From Amazonocrinis nigriterrae CENA67 (lineage in GTDB: Bacteria > Cyanobacteriota > Cyanobacteriia > Cyanobacteriales > Nostocaceae), in contig NZ_JAECZC010000098.1 of assembly GCF_016056305.1 (NCBI RefSeq), forward strand, positions 1 to 55,805: a stretch of DNA of 55,805 bases, written 5' to 3'. Positions 27,960 to 36,631 of the stretch are shown here, in pieces (the first letter of the stretch is position 1; each line of letters opens with the position of its first letter). Below the pieces are notes generated by a model, which had not been told where the DNA came from, did not search any database, and saw only the letters and a list, made by a program, of their open reading frames with translations. Both the position numbers and the translations under genes were made by a program.

Positions 27960-28352
27960 ATGGAAATACTGATTCAATCAACAAAAGAATTTGAGCGAGA
28001 TTTAGCAGGTTTTAGTCAAGTTAATAAAGATAATATTATTGAGCAAATTAATAAAGTATGTCAATTGATATTACATGAGCCAGAAACACTCTTTCAAAAG
28101 ATAGCTCATTCTCAATTTCAAAAAATTAAACTAGATAAGGATTATGATTCTTCACTATATTTCTTGAGACTTAAACCCGCAATGCGGCTAATCCTCACTA
28201 TTGATGATGATCCAATTTTTGACAGGAAACTTATCACTTTATTTAGAATCGTCAAGCCTGAAGATGCTGCAAAAGCATATAGTTCAGTTGCAGAGATTCT
28301 TTACCAAGACTTTACTATAGAAAATCAAGAGGTTGAGGTTCATTCTAGCTAA
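27960..28352 (+). CDS. RelE-like protein, first of an overlapping pair
   Basis: A 130-residue protein. The start is ATG 27960 (MEILIQSTKEFERDLAGF), preceded by TAGGAG; a longer frame without a ribosome site is ignored. The opening strand, a helical middle with FERDL, and a later LRLKPAMRLILTIDDDPIF strand with LITLFRIV match the RelE/ParE toxin fold. TTGACA at 27884-27889 could be the -35 of a shared promoter. It overlaps the next gene by one base (TAATG), so the two are co-translated. Catalytic residues of RelE are not obvious, so it may be an inactive or divergent relative. Confidence 0.6.
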   Translation: MEILIQSTKEFERDLAGFSQVNKDNIIEQINKVCQLILHEPETLFQKIAHSQFQKIKLDKDYDSSLYFLRLKPAMRLILTIDDDPIFDRKLITLFRIVKPEDAAKAYSSVAEILYQDFTIENQEVEVHSS

Positions 28353-28684
28353 TGGCACAAATTAAACCTCTTTTAGATGAGTATGGCTTTATCTATGAAG
28401 CGATGAAGATTTTGCCAGACGAGTTAAAAATTGATTTTTTAGAAGCTTTGGCTGAACTAGAGGATAATGAGTGCCACAGAACCAGAAGTTTTCCTAAAAC
28501 AAGACTGCATAAAGTAAAAGGTATTAAACAAGCAATATATCGTGCTGATATAGATAAAATCTCTGGATGGCGTATCCATCTTCAGTATATAGAAGGGAAA
28601 ATTCACCTCAAAGACATTATCGAAGGGCAACGGCATGATGATGTTATAGAAGTTATTAAATCGAAAAAGGATAGATACGAATAG
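28352..28684 (+). CDS. RelE-like toxin-type protein, second of the pair
   Basis: A 110-residue basic protein. Its C-terminal half KTRLHKVKGIKQAIYRADID, then SGWRIHLQYIEGKIHLKDII and IEVIKSKKDRYE, resembles RelE-family mRNA interferases (basic core strand then a helix rich in Lys). The N-terminal half (LDEYGFIYEAMKILPDELKI) is helical. It is translationally coupled to the gene before it by TAATG. A normal RelBE pair would have a small antitoxin, which neither product resembles. One may be a toxin and the other its regulator, or both may be toxins. Confidence 0.65.
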   Translation: MAQIKPLLDEYGFIYEAMKILPDELKIDFLEALAELEDNECHRTRSFPKTRLHKVKGIKQAIYRADIDKISGWRIHLQYIEGKIHLKDIIEGQRHDDVIEVIKSKKDRYE

Positions 28685-28754
28685 TAAAAAACGATAGCAT
28701 TTTCACAATTAATATAGCCGATTACATCTTCATTAAATACCTTAAATTAAACTT

Positions 28755-29351
28755 ATGGAGCCAAACTTTGAAATTCGCCGTTTATTAGATGTGATGCCTG
28801 CTTCGGCTCGAATGACGACAAAAATTGTCAGTAAGCCTGAGCAAGTAAAGGTAATAGATGCTGCTTTTCCTCTACCGTGGAATCGAGAACGACCGATATA
28901 TATTAATTTTGATTTATGGTTTCGCCTGACAAAACCACAACGAGACTTGCTACTGTTGCAGAAGGTTAGCCTATTAACAGGAGTAAAGTGGTTTAAACCA
29001 GAACTTTATCAAGGTGTAGTACTGCTGGGTTTGTTGGGTGCAGTAGTGGAATCAGCACAGTCAGACGTTGTAGGTGTAGCTGTTGCTGGAGGATTAAGTG
29101 CGATCGCATTGGCTCGCATTTGGCGCAATAATCAATCTCAAGAGTCAGAGTTGAATGCTGATGCAGCAGCCATGCGGGTAGCGCAGCGGCGGGGATACTC
29201 CGAAACCGAAGCCGCTGAACATTTGTTAGCTGCTATTGAGGCGGTAGCCAAGATTGAAGGACATTCCAGTTTAAATTTTACCGAATTGATTCGTTGCCAA
29301 AACCTACGAGCGATCGCTGGATTATCAAACGTGGGTTTGCCAAAAAGTTAA
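28755..29351 (+). CDS. DUF3318-family membrane protein
   Basis: A 198-residue protein. The N-terminal block LLDVMPASARMTTKIVSKPE with FPLPWNRERPIYINFDLWF is the signature I recognise as DUF3318 of cyanobacteria. A hydrophobic stretch (residues ~95-130, GVVLLGLLGAVVESAQ, VGVAVAGGLSAIALARIW) suggests one or two membrane helices. The C-terminal part is polar (ELNADAAAMRVAQRRGYSET). Function is unknown. It follows the RelE-like pair by 70 bases but has a different character, so co-transcription is uncertain. Confidence 0.8.
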   Translation: MEPNFEIRRLLDVMPASARMTTKIVSKPEQVKVIDAAFPLPWNRERPIYINFDLWFRLTKPQRDLLLLQKVSLLTGVKWFKPELYQGVVLLGLLGAVVESAQSDVVGVAVAGGLSAIALARIWRNNQSQESELNADAAAMRVAQRRGYSETEAAEHLLAAIEAVAKIEGHSSLNFTELIRCQNLRAIAGLSNVGLPKS

Positions 29352-29353
29352 AA

Positions 29354-29381
29354 GTTAGGAGTTAGGAGTTAGGAGTTAGGA
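29354..29381. repeat. Heptamer tandem repeat (GTTAGGA)
   Basis: Four copies of GTTAGGA right after the DUF3318 stop codon, of the same class as the repeats elsewhere in the window. Confidence 0.9.
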
Positions 29382-29474
29382 TTAAAAACTTGTAACTCTT
29401 TTATTTAATGCTGAGTCAGCAGTGAAAAATTGACAAATCACAACTCCTAACTATTAACTATTCACTCATAACTC

Positions 29475-31142
29475 TTATTTACCTATCATCTTAGCTAAGA
29501 CATTGTGTGTAATCGCTTGTGCATCAGGACTTAATATAGCAGGGCGTAATTGTGCTGCATTGTAATTATCTAATCCCCAATTCCATTGCATAGAACCAGT
29601 AGCAAACACCGTTGCACCAGAATCTGTAGTGTAAACGGTCATATCTGAATATCTCGTACCACCCTGATATCGATAAGGTGAATGGGCAATGCGAATAGTA
29701 TTAGCTGGGGCGTAGCGAAACATGCGATCAACTTCGTAGCCTAATAGTCCTTTAAGACGCATTTTCTTAACAACTGATGTGGAATTTGTAGCTACAAACT
29801 TTGTAGTATTATCTAAGCTCAATTGTGTACCAGCAAGCAACCAATCTGGTGCTGTTTCATCAATCACAATATCAGCATTTACCTGAAATGTTTCATACAT
29901 AACTCCAATAAAAGCTTCTTCTGGGCGATTTACAGGTTTGCTTCGCCAAAGAGTTGTTACTAGAAAATCGTTTGCCGGATTCTTGTCTCTAGCAAAGGGA
30001 TCTAGAGCCGCACTTTCTTTATAAGCAACAATAGTACGGTTCATGTCTCTAGTAATAGGACTAGGCTCAAAACGAATTTGCCAATAACAGCTATTAGAAG
30101 AAAAAAAGCCTAGACTTACACCATAATCACGGGCTGTTTCTACATTTTGCCGCATCTTTGCAGACCAATATTCATCATGACCAACTGAAAGAAATGCTTT
30201 GTGCAAAAAAAGTATGGGCTTGGTAGTATATATGTCTAAAGAATTATTGTGTGTATCAACACCAGTACAGTAAGTAACATCGTAGCCTGAACTTTCCAGC
30301 CACCTGACCATGTTGTATTCCCAGCCTGCACTAGAAGTTCTCCTTTTTGGTTGCAAATTAGTCAAAAATTCCCCTGCTCCTATTCCATAAGCTGCTGCTG
30401 AATTAGGACTAGCGGCATAGGGACGATTGAAGGAAACTTTATATGCTTGTTTACCGCGACTATTCCAGCGATAAAGAGACATTCCACCCCAATTATTATA
30501 AGCTTGATAAGTCGTGACACTCGATTGAAATAGAATATCAGAAGGACGACTATCATCACGTACAACAAAGATAATGTAGCTTTGTTTGTTACTTTTACTA
30601 GCAGTAAGTTTTGCTAAATAAATACCGCTGACCCACTTCGTTAAATCACCAGAATTATTAGGAATTTTTAAAACATATGGTTCTTTCCAATTACATTCAA
30701 TCAAACCAGTTGCTTGATCCTCAATTGGATTTGGTTGCTTGACTCCTACTCGTTGAATGGCAGGTATAATTAGCCGACCTCCAGCACCGTTGTACCAGCC
30801 CATACGAAAAACTTCTATCGTATAACTTGGCTCTTTCGTATTCACAAACAATTTAATTTCTTCACCACGATTGACACTAGTTAACGAAGCATAACCTTCA
30901 ATTTCTCGTTTAGTAGCAGGGTTAGTTAATTGCCAATCTGTAGTGCCAATCTTGCGATTTTCAATAATTATAGGATTATTTTTGTTCTGAGACATTGCTA
31001 GTTCTACAGCCAAGGCATATGGTTGCAGAAAAAACAAGCTGAAACTTACACTCAACAGTATTGCCATCATTGCCCTGATGGCAAATTTAGCATTACGAAA
31101 ATCAAAAATACAATCAACGTAATCAAATCCAAAACTCCTCAT
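29475..31142 (-). CDS. Exported N,N-dimethylformamidase-like large-subunit protein
   Basis: A 555-residue protein. The start at ATG 31142 is uncertain; ATG 31070 (MMAILLSVSFSLFFLQPYAL) puts a good signal peptide at the very N-terminus and is plausible. The body matches the C-terminal-like domain of N,N-dimethylformamidase large subunits: FRMGWYNGAGGRLI, FQSSVTTYQAYNNWGGMSLY, SFNRPY and LHKAFLSVGHDEYWSAKMR. Cyanobacterial homologues have no proven substrate. The export signal and position beside envelope glycosyltransferases suggest a role at the cell surface, which is inference. Confidence 0.75.
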   Translation of the reverse strand: MRSFGFDYVDCIFDFRNAKFAIRAMMAILLSVSFSLFFLQPYALAVELAMSQNKNNPIIIENRKIGTTDWQLTNPATKREIEGYASLTSVNRGEEIKLFVNTKEPSYTIEVFRMGWYNGAGGRLIIPAIQRVGVKQPNPIEDQATGLIECNWKEPYVLKIPNNSGDLTKWVSGIYLAKLTASKSNKQSYIIFVVRDDSRPSDILFQSSVTTYQAYNNWGGMSLYRWNSRGKQAYKVSFNRPYAASPNSAAAYGIGAGEFLTNLQPKRRTSSAGWEYNMVRWLESSGYDVTYCTGVDTHNNSLDIYTTKPILFLHKAFLSVGHDEYWSAKMRQNVETARDYGVSLGFFSSNSCYWQIRFEPSPITRDMNRTIVAYKESAALDPFARDKNPANDFLVTTLWRSKPVNRPEEAFIGVMYETFQVNADIVIDETAPDWLLAGTQLSLDNTTKFVATNSTSVVKKMRLKGLLGYEVDRMFRYAPANTIRIAHSPYRYQGGTRYSDMTVYTTDSGATVFATGSMQWNWGLDNYNAAQLRPAILSPDAQAITHNVLAKMIGK

Positions 31143-31230
31143 ACTCTCCGCGCCTTTGCGTCTCTGTGTGAGATAAATTATTATTCAGGAGTCAGGAGGT
31201 ACGCAATAAGCTTTCCTACTTTCTTCTGTT

Positions 31231-32880
31231 TTATTTCACTAATTGAATCAACTTCCATTCCCGAAAAGTACCTAAATGACGATAAGCGGGGGGTAAACCC
31301 ACCGAGGATTCTGGACTTACCCAGGCGTAACTTTCCGCTGGAACTTCAAAGACTTGTTTGAATCGCTGTCCCCAGTGGGGTGTATAAAACGTTAGTAACA
31401 ATAATGCCTCATTTCCGCCGGTTGTGAGAGCATCTGTTTGTTGAACTACAAAGTTAATAGAATTGTTTTGCAGTGCAGACGCGATCGCTTTCTGTTGCAA
31501 GAATACTTTAATGTCAGGATTATAATTGCTGAACAGTCCTGTAGCCCCAGCTATAGCTAAACCTAGCCATGCACTTAATAACCAACTAGCAATCCAATAT
31601 TTAGCTGTTAAAAATTTTTTACCGAACCGATGACGTACTATCCAAATCAGAGGTAAGGTTAACCAACTAAATCCTAAAACCAGTCCAATTATCGCGTAAT
31701 TTTTAATATTTATATTTTGCTCAAAATTTATCGGTAAAATACCTGTATATATTAGGATTCCTGCTAGAAAAATTAAACCACCTAATCCCCCAAATAAATA
31801 ACTCAAGTTACGAGGTATAATTCTAAATTTTCTTGTATTAAGATTATTGTTATAAACTTCACCTAACCAATCAAAAGCAACTGCGGCAAGTATGGCCATA
31901 AACGGATATAGCATCAGTGCATAGTGGGGTAAACGAGTAGAAACTAAGCTAATTTCCGTCAAGATCACCAAAGGACAGACAATTAATATCCAATGATTCC
32001 TCTTAATAGGGCGCTTGGAAACTATAATCAGTCCCAAAATACTAAAAAAAGCCCAAGGGAACGCTTTAATAGGAGTGTTCCACAGATAAAAGAAAGGGGA
32101 ATTACCATTACGCTGTTCTAATGCTATTCTAAATGCTAAGCCAAATAATTGTTCAAAAACTACGGAACCATAGCGCAGCCAGCTTAACAATAACCAAGTC
32201 AATGTAGGAACTAATCCGATGATGAATCCTACATACAACATGGAGTTATAAAGAAGCCGATGACGGTGATGTTCCCAAATTAAATAAGGTAATAAACCTA
32301 TAAGCATTACAAATATTAATTGTCCTCTAATTAACAATCCCAATGCAAAACTCAATCCTGCCAAAAAGCTCCAACAAGAACGATATTTAGGATGTATCTC
32401 TGCTTTTAGTAAACAGCAAAGACCTAGAAATGCTATGCAAATGGTCATAATATTTGCGTTAGCTAATCGGCTATTCTGAAGCCAAAGAAACGATATACCC
32501 AAAATTGCTGAAGCTAAGTAGGCGATACGTTTCTTGAGTAGCATAACTGCAATTTCATATACCAACAATAGGCTGAAAATACAAGCTATTTGGGCTGGTA
32601 GGCGAGATGTTTCTTCAGTAATACCAAATATTTTATAAACAAATGCTAGCCACCAATAAGGGCCCGGCGTTTTTTCATAAACTAGTTCTCCCCACGATTG
32701 GGGAGTTAGCCAATCACCAGATTCGAGCATCCAACGGGCACGCACAGCGTATACAGCTTCATCATAAGGCATAAGGCTGTTTTCACCATTATTCAATATT
32801 AATAATGGTGTAATCCAGATAATTATCCCTAAATAATGTGCAGCTCTAGTTTTTGATAAAAGTTTAGCAAAATTAGGCAT
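31231..32880 (-). CDS. GT39-type membrane glycosyltransferase (ArnT-like)
   Basis: A 549-residue protein with about 11-13 hydrophobic helices. The first outer loop has the catalytic-type acidic pair (LMPYDEAVYAVRARWMLESG), then EKTPGPYWWLAFVYKIFG, as in ArnT and PMT_2 enzymes that use polyprenyl-phosphate sugars to decorate lipids or polymers outside the membrane. The last 100 residues are soluble and vary between relatives. It is the first of four GT39-type genes in 10 kb. Donor and acceptor cannot be told from the sequence. Confidence 0.85.
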   Translation of the reverse strand: MPNFAKLLSKTRAAHYLGIIIWITPLLILNNGENSLMPYDEAVYAVRARWMLESGDWLTPQSWGELVYEKTPGPYWWLAFVYKIFGITEETSRLPAQIACIFSLLLVYEIAVMLLKKRIAYLASAILGISFLWLQNSRLANANIMTICIAFLGLCCLLKAEIHPKYRSCWSFLAGLSFALGLLIRGQLIFVMLIGLLPYLIWEHHRHRLLYNSMLYVGFIIGLVPTLTWLLLSWLRYGSVVFEQLFGLAFRIALEQRNGNSPFFYLWNTPIKAFPWAFFSILGLIIVSKRPIKRNHWILIVCPLVILTEISLVSTRLPHYALMLYPFMAILAAVAFDWLGEVYNNNLNTRKFRIIPRNLSYLFGGLGGLIFLAGILIYTGILPINFEQNINIKNYAIIGLVLGFSWLTLPLIWIVRHRFGKKFLTAKYWIASWLLSAWLGLAIAGATGLFSNYNPDIKVFLQQKAIASALQNNSINFVVQQTDALTTGGNEALLLLTFYTPHWGQRFKQVFEVPAESYAWVSPESSVGLPPAYRHLGTFREWKLIQLVK

Positions 32881-33088
32881 TCTACCATTTTGGATTTTGG
32901 ATTTTAGATTTTAGATTGGAAATTGTTTTATGAATTTAGGTTCTATCAATCCATCTGTCGCAATCGTTTTTTAAATTTGTATTTTTTAAAAATAGTTAAT
33001 TAGGAATTGCCAATGAAAAATCAAGAAAATAATTACGAACTTATAAATACCAAAATTGCCAATTAATAGTCAAATTTTAATTTGACTA

Positions 33089-34882
33089 TTAATTTTTACC
33101 ACAATGATAAATCTTGTACTCATAGCCGTTTACTGCTGGCAAAGATTGAGTATCAGCAGCACATTTTTTAACTGACTCTGCTATAGGAGCATGAAAGTTT
33201 ACTAGCCACAAGTCAAACGGTTTTGATAGTTCTTTTAATGTACTTTCTAATGCAGCAGTAGAAGTATTGGGGTTTTTGTCTTGATGGGCAAGAAGAAATA
33301 GAGAAGATGGGAATTGAGAATTTTGCGTTTTCAACTCCCTAGCTATTCCCATCATTTCACCAATTTGTACATGAGTGATCTGGGTAGTTGCAATCAGTAC
33401 TGGAACTTGGGATGTTTTTTGAATTAGTTGTACAAAAAGGTCAGGGCGGTAGTATTTTTGATAACCGAGATTAGATACAACTGTGATGGCACTAATAAAT
33501 CCCATTAACCAAATGAGTATCACAGCTTTCTTGCCAGTTATATTCCATCTACCTATTTTCTCCTTTATTGTTTGATTTTCTCCTTTAAAGTTCTGGGAAC
33601 CATGCCAACACACTGCTAAACTTGACCCAAGTAAAACTATGACAGCGGGAAAATAAACAAAGTTATAACGAGCGCCCCGTGTTAAATCTATGCCCAGAAA
33701 GTAGGTAAAAATAAAGAATAAAGCGATCGCACTCACAACTACTCCAGATAATACCTGAATCATCAACCGATTCTCTGGTTGTTGTAGTTGTATCTTGAAT
33801 CCACGTACTAAAATTGGTGCTGCCCAAATCATGAAAATCAGCATCACCAGCCCAGAACCAAGCACAATTGCTATTTGTGGTGCTTCAACTGGTAACAAGT
33901 AAAGCATGGTTATCCACGCAGCAAAAGCTTGGAAAATTGGACTTAACCACGCAAAACCCTCGCGTGGTTGTTGTATCCAATCTGTCAATTTACTACCATA
34001 AGTGTTATGTAAAAATACTGGCAACCAAACTACCCCTGCAACAAATGTGCCAGCAGCAACAGCATAGATGCGCCGCCAGGGTGGGAGGATGGGGAGATGG
34101 GGAGATGAGGGGGATAAGGGGGATAAATTTGTTGTTTGCTTTTGGTTAAACTGTGTCCACTGATGCCAAGCTAGAACAATCAAAACTAAAGCTTCACAAC
34201 AGAGGGTGAGGGCGAAAAAGTAATGAGTAGCAATGCCTAAAGCATTAATTACTACCCAAGAGAGTGCTACACCAATGGCTAATTGCCTGCGGTTTTGGAT
34301 ATTACGTATAGCAATTATCCAGCAGGTAAGAGAAGCAATTACCCACAAAATTGCTAAAGTGTAATGACGAGCTTCTTGTGCTAGAAAAATACTGTAGGGT
34401 GATACTGCCATCATGGCTGCGGCTAAATGCCCAACCAAGCGAGAGCGGAAAGTCACCAAGCTGAAAATATAGATAGCTGGTATGGATACAGCACCAAAAA
34501 CCGCAGCTAGCGATCGCGCACCCCACAAAGAAACTAAACCCCCTTGTGTAGGAAATAACTGCATCCACCAGTGAGCTAGGAAAAAGTAAAGTGGAGGATG
34601 GTTAGTTTCGTGGCTGAGATGTGTCCATACGTCGTGGATGTTAGCACCTGGTTGTGGTTGTAGCGGTTGCAATAAAATATCAGGTGCGATCGCTTGATCG
34701 AGCGGTACTGGCAAAAAACTATTACCTAAACTAAACACTAAGGTGGAAAACTCATCAGTCCAAGGAGGCTTGCTAGTCAAGTTGGCTAGGCGCAAGCTCA
34801 AACCTATGAGGAACCACGCGAGGCACAGTAAAGGGTGAAGCCAGCGATCGAAAATGGCACGATAGCGATTATATAAATGCAT
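33089..34882 (-). CDS. GT39-type membrane glycosyltransferase with repeat-coded loop
   Basis: A 597-residue multi-pass protein. PPWTDEFSTLVFSLG holds the acidic residue pair, and ETNHPPLYFFLAHWWMQLFP is the second hallmark of the PMT_2/GT39 class. Between two membrane helices near residue 255 the loop contains NLSPLSPSSPHLPILPPWRR. It is encoded by a purine/pyrimidine-skewed tandem repeat (34079-34126) of the kind also found between genes. The frame is preserved. It presumably moves a sugar from a lipid carrier on the outer face of the membrane; partners are the neighbouring GT2-GtrA gene and the other GT39 genes. Confidence 0.85.
   Translation of the reverse strand: MHLYNRYRAIFDRWLHPLLCLAWFLIGLSLRLANLTSKPPWTDEFSTLVFSLGNSFLPVPLDQAIAPDILLQPLQPQPGANIHDVWTHLSHETNHPPLYFFLAHWWMQLFPTQGGLVSLWGARSLAAVFGAVSIPAIYIFSLVTFRSRLVGHLAAAMMAVSPYSIFLAQEARHYTLAILWVIASLTCWIIAIRNIQNRRQLAIGVALSWVVINALGIATHYFFALTLCCEALVLIVLAWHQWTQFNQKQTTNLSPLSPSSPHLPILPPWRRIYAVAAGTFVAGVVWLPVFLHNTYGSKLTDWIQQPREGFAWLSPIFQAFAAWITMLYLLPVEAPQIAIVLGSGLVMLIFMIWAAPILVRGFKIQLQQPENRLMIQVLSGVVVSAIALFFIFTYFLGIDLTRGARYNFVYFPAVIVLLGSSLAVCWHGSQNFKGENQTIKEKIGRWNITGKKAVILIWLMGFISAITVVSNLGYQKYYRPDLFVQLIQKTSQVPVLIATTQITHVQIGEMMGIARELKTQNSQFPSSLFLLAHQDKNPNTSTAALESTLKELSKPFDLWLVNFHAPIAESVKKCAADTQSLPAVNGYEYKIYHCGKN
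34079..34126. repeat. GGGGAGATG/GGGGATAA tandem repeat inside a GT39 gene
   Basis: Tandem units equivalent, on the opposite strand, to the CTCATCCCC class. They lie inside the 33089-34882 coding frame and encode a Ser/Pro-rich loop. Confidence 0.85.
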
Positions 34883-34974
34883 CCTTTGTTAGGCGTTTCG
34901 CGTGCTGGAAGCACACGAGCAATTATCAAGCTGAAAGATGAAGGCTGAAATTTCATACTTCATCCTCCAGTTGA

Positions 34975-36219
34975 CTATTTTACGTCAGTGACGCGCCAGC
35001 TTAGTTTCAAGTTCACCCAGAAATTCCAAATGGTTGCAACTGCGATCGCTATCAAGTTAGCAATGTAGCGGTTAGGAATGATGAAGTTAAATACCAAATT
35101 CAACACCAAAACATTCAAAACCAATCCAGCAAGGCAAATGACATTGAATTTCAAAAAGCGCTTTAAGCGTTGATGCCATTCCTGCTGTCGCATACTGACA
35201 TCAGCAAATGTCCAAGCGTCATTCCACAAGAAATTATTCAAAATTGCAATTTCTCCAGCAATGATCTTACTCCGCGTTAACGGCCAACCTAAAGTAGCCG
35301 GGTCGCTGAGCAAGTACAGTATTGCCATATCTACAAATACACCACTCAAACCCACCAACCCAAAACGTAGGAATCGGTCAATGGGGAAGTTGATTTTTCT
35401 CCTGACTCGTCCTAATCGTCCAGTAGACAACCGCAACCGTACTAGATGGTGGATATATTCGACATATTGCTTCCATGTGACTTTACTTTCACCTTCTTTG
35501 CGCTCACAAAATACATAACCTACTTCAGTAATTCCGCCTATTGTTCCTCGGCCAATTACCTCTAGGAGAATTTTGTAACCTACTGGATTGAGTGTTGCAC
35601 CTGCGATCGCACTCCGACGCACCATAAAATAGCCACTCATCGGATCAGTAACTCTGCCTAATACACTAGGTAGAATAACCAATCCCAACACCTGAGCGCC
35701 ACGAGACAAAAAACGCCTGACAACACTCCAACTGCTAACGCCGCCTCCTTCCACATGACGGCTAGCAACTGCCAAATCTGCTCCCTCTTGAATCCCACGT
35801 AATAGTTGCGTTAAAACCTCTGGTGGATGTTGTAAATCTCCATCAATCACCCCCAATACCTGCCCTCTTGCAGCCTGCCATCCACGAATCACTGCTGAAG
35901 ACAACCCCCGCTCCTGTTGGCGGCGCATCACCTGTAACTGCGGATATTCTCCTGTCAAAGATTGTGCTACTTCCCAAGTGCGGTCTGGGCTATCATCATC
36001 TACAACAATTAGTTCGTATTTATCTGGTATGAATTCATCTAGTAGCTGAGTTAATATTTTGACAATATGGTATATATTATCTCGCTCTTTATAAGTAGGA
36101 ATAATTAGAGAAAAATAGATGGGTTCATCATCTGCATCTACATAGGTAGGCAGTAATTCAGAAATCTGTAATGAACCAGTCGGAACCGTTAACAGTGATT
36201 TAGGTGAGTTCAAATTCAT
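34975..36219 (-). CDS. GT2 glycosyltransferase fused to a GtrA-like membrane domain
   Basis: A 414-residue fusion. Residues 30-265 are a GT2 domain: SLIIPTYKERDNIYHIVKIL, DDDSPD, VIDGDLQHPPEVL as the DXD-type site, and SRHVEGGG, as in dolichol-phosphate mannosyltransferases that load a sugar onto a polyprenyl phosphate. Residues 285-414 form a four-helix GtrA domain (FLRFGLVGLSGVFVDMAILY, EIAILNNFLWNDAWTFAD). The fusion would make and help flip the lipid-linked sugar that the adjacent GT39 enzymes use as donor, a consistent but unproven pathway. Confidence 0.9.
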   Translation of the reverse strand: MNLNSPKSLLTVPTGSLQISELLPTYVDADDEPIYFSLIIPTYKERDNIYHIVKILTQLLDEFIPDKYELIVVDDDSPDRTWEVAQSLTGEYPQLQVMRRQQERGLSSAVIRGWQAARGQVLGVIDGDLQHPPEVLTQLLRGIQEGADLAVASRHVEGGGVSSWSVVRRFLSRGAQVLGLVILPSVLGRVTDPMSGYFMVRRSAIAGATLNPVGYKILLEVIGRGTIGGITEVGYVFCERKEGESKVTWKQYVEYIHHLVRLRLSTGRLGRVRRKINFPIDRFLRFGLVGLSGVFVDMAILYLLSDPATLGWPLTRSKIIAGEIAILNNFLWNDAWTFADVSMRQQEWHQRLKRFLKFNVICLAGLVLNVLVLNLVFNFIIPNRYIANLIAIAVATIWNFWVNLKLSWRVTDVK

Positions 36220-36631
36220 AAAGGAAATTTCACATTAACAGTGACGGTGTGTAAAAGTCTGCTTAAATCTAAGTACAATATGACAACTATCGCACACATG
36301 CTAGCTGTTTTACTAGGAACTCAATAGCGAAAAATTTTTTCATCTTGTCGCAAATTTGCTTATTCTATATTCTAGCCAGTGTCAAGTCTTAGTTTATCAG
36401 TATTATATAAGTGTTTAAATGTAAGCATTGGAATTAATTTGTAGTATTCATGGCTAAAAAACAAGAGTATATATACTAGTCTTAAAAGTAACTAAATTTA
36501 AAAATTAGCTATTTTTTTAGAAAAAGCAATTATATTAACAGCAACCTGTAGTTTCTTATGAAAAATAGAGTTGATTTAATGTATTAAAATCTGAGTAAAT
36601 TCAAAATAAAAAAACGTTTAGCTAATGAGAT
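36220..36631. other. AT-rich divergent intergenic region, no gene
   Basis: About 410 bases between the minus-strand GT2 gene and the plus-strand GT39 gene, AT-rich and promoter-like. No hairpin or RNA is convincing. Confidence 0.55.
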
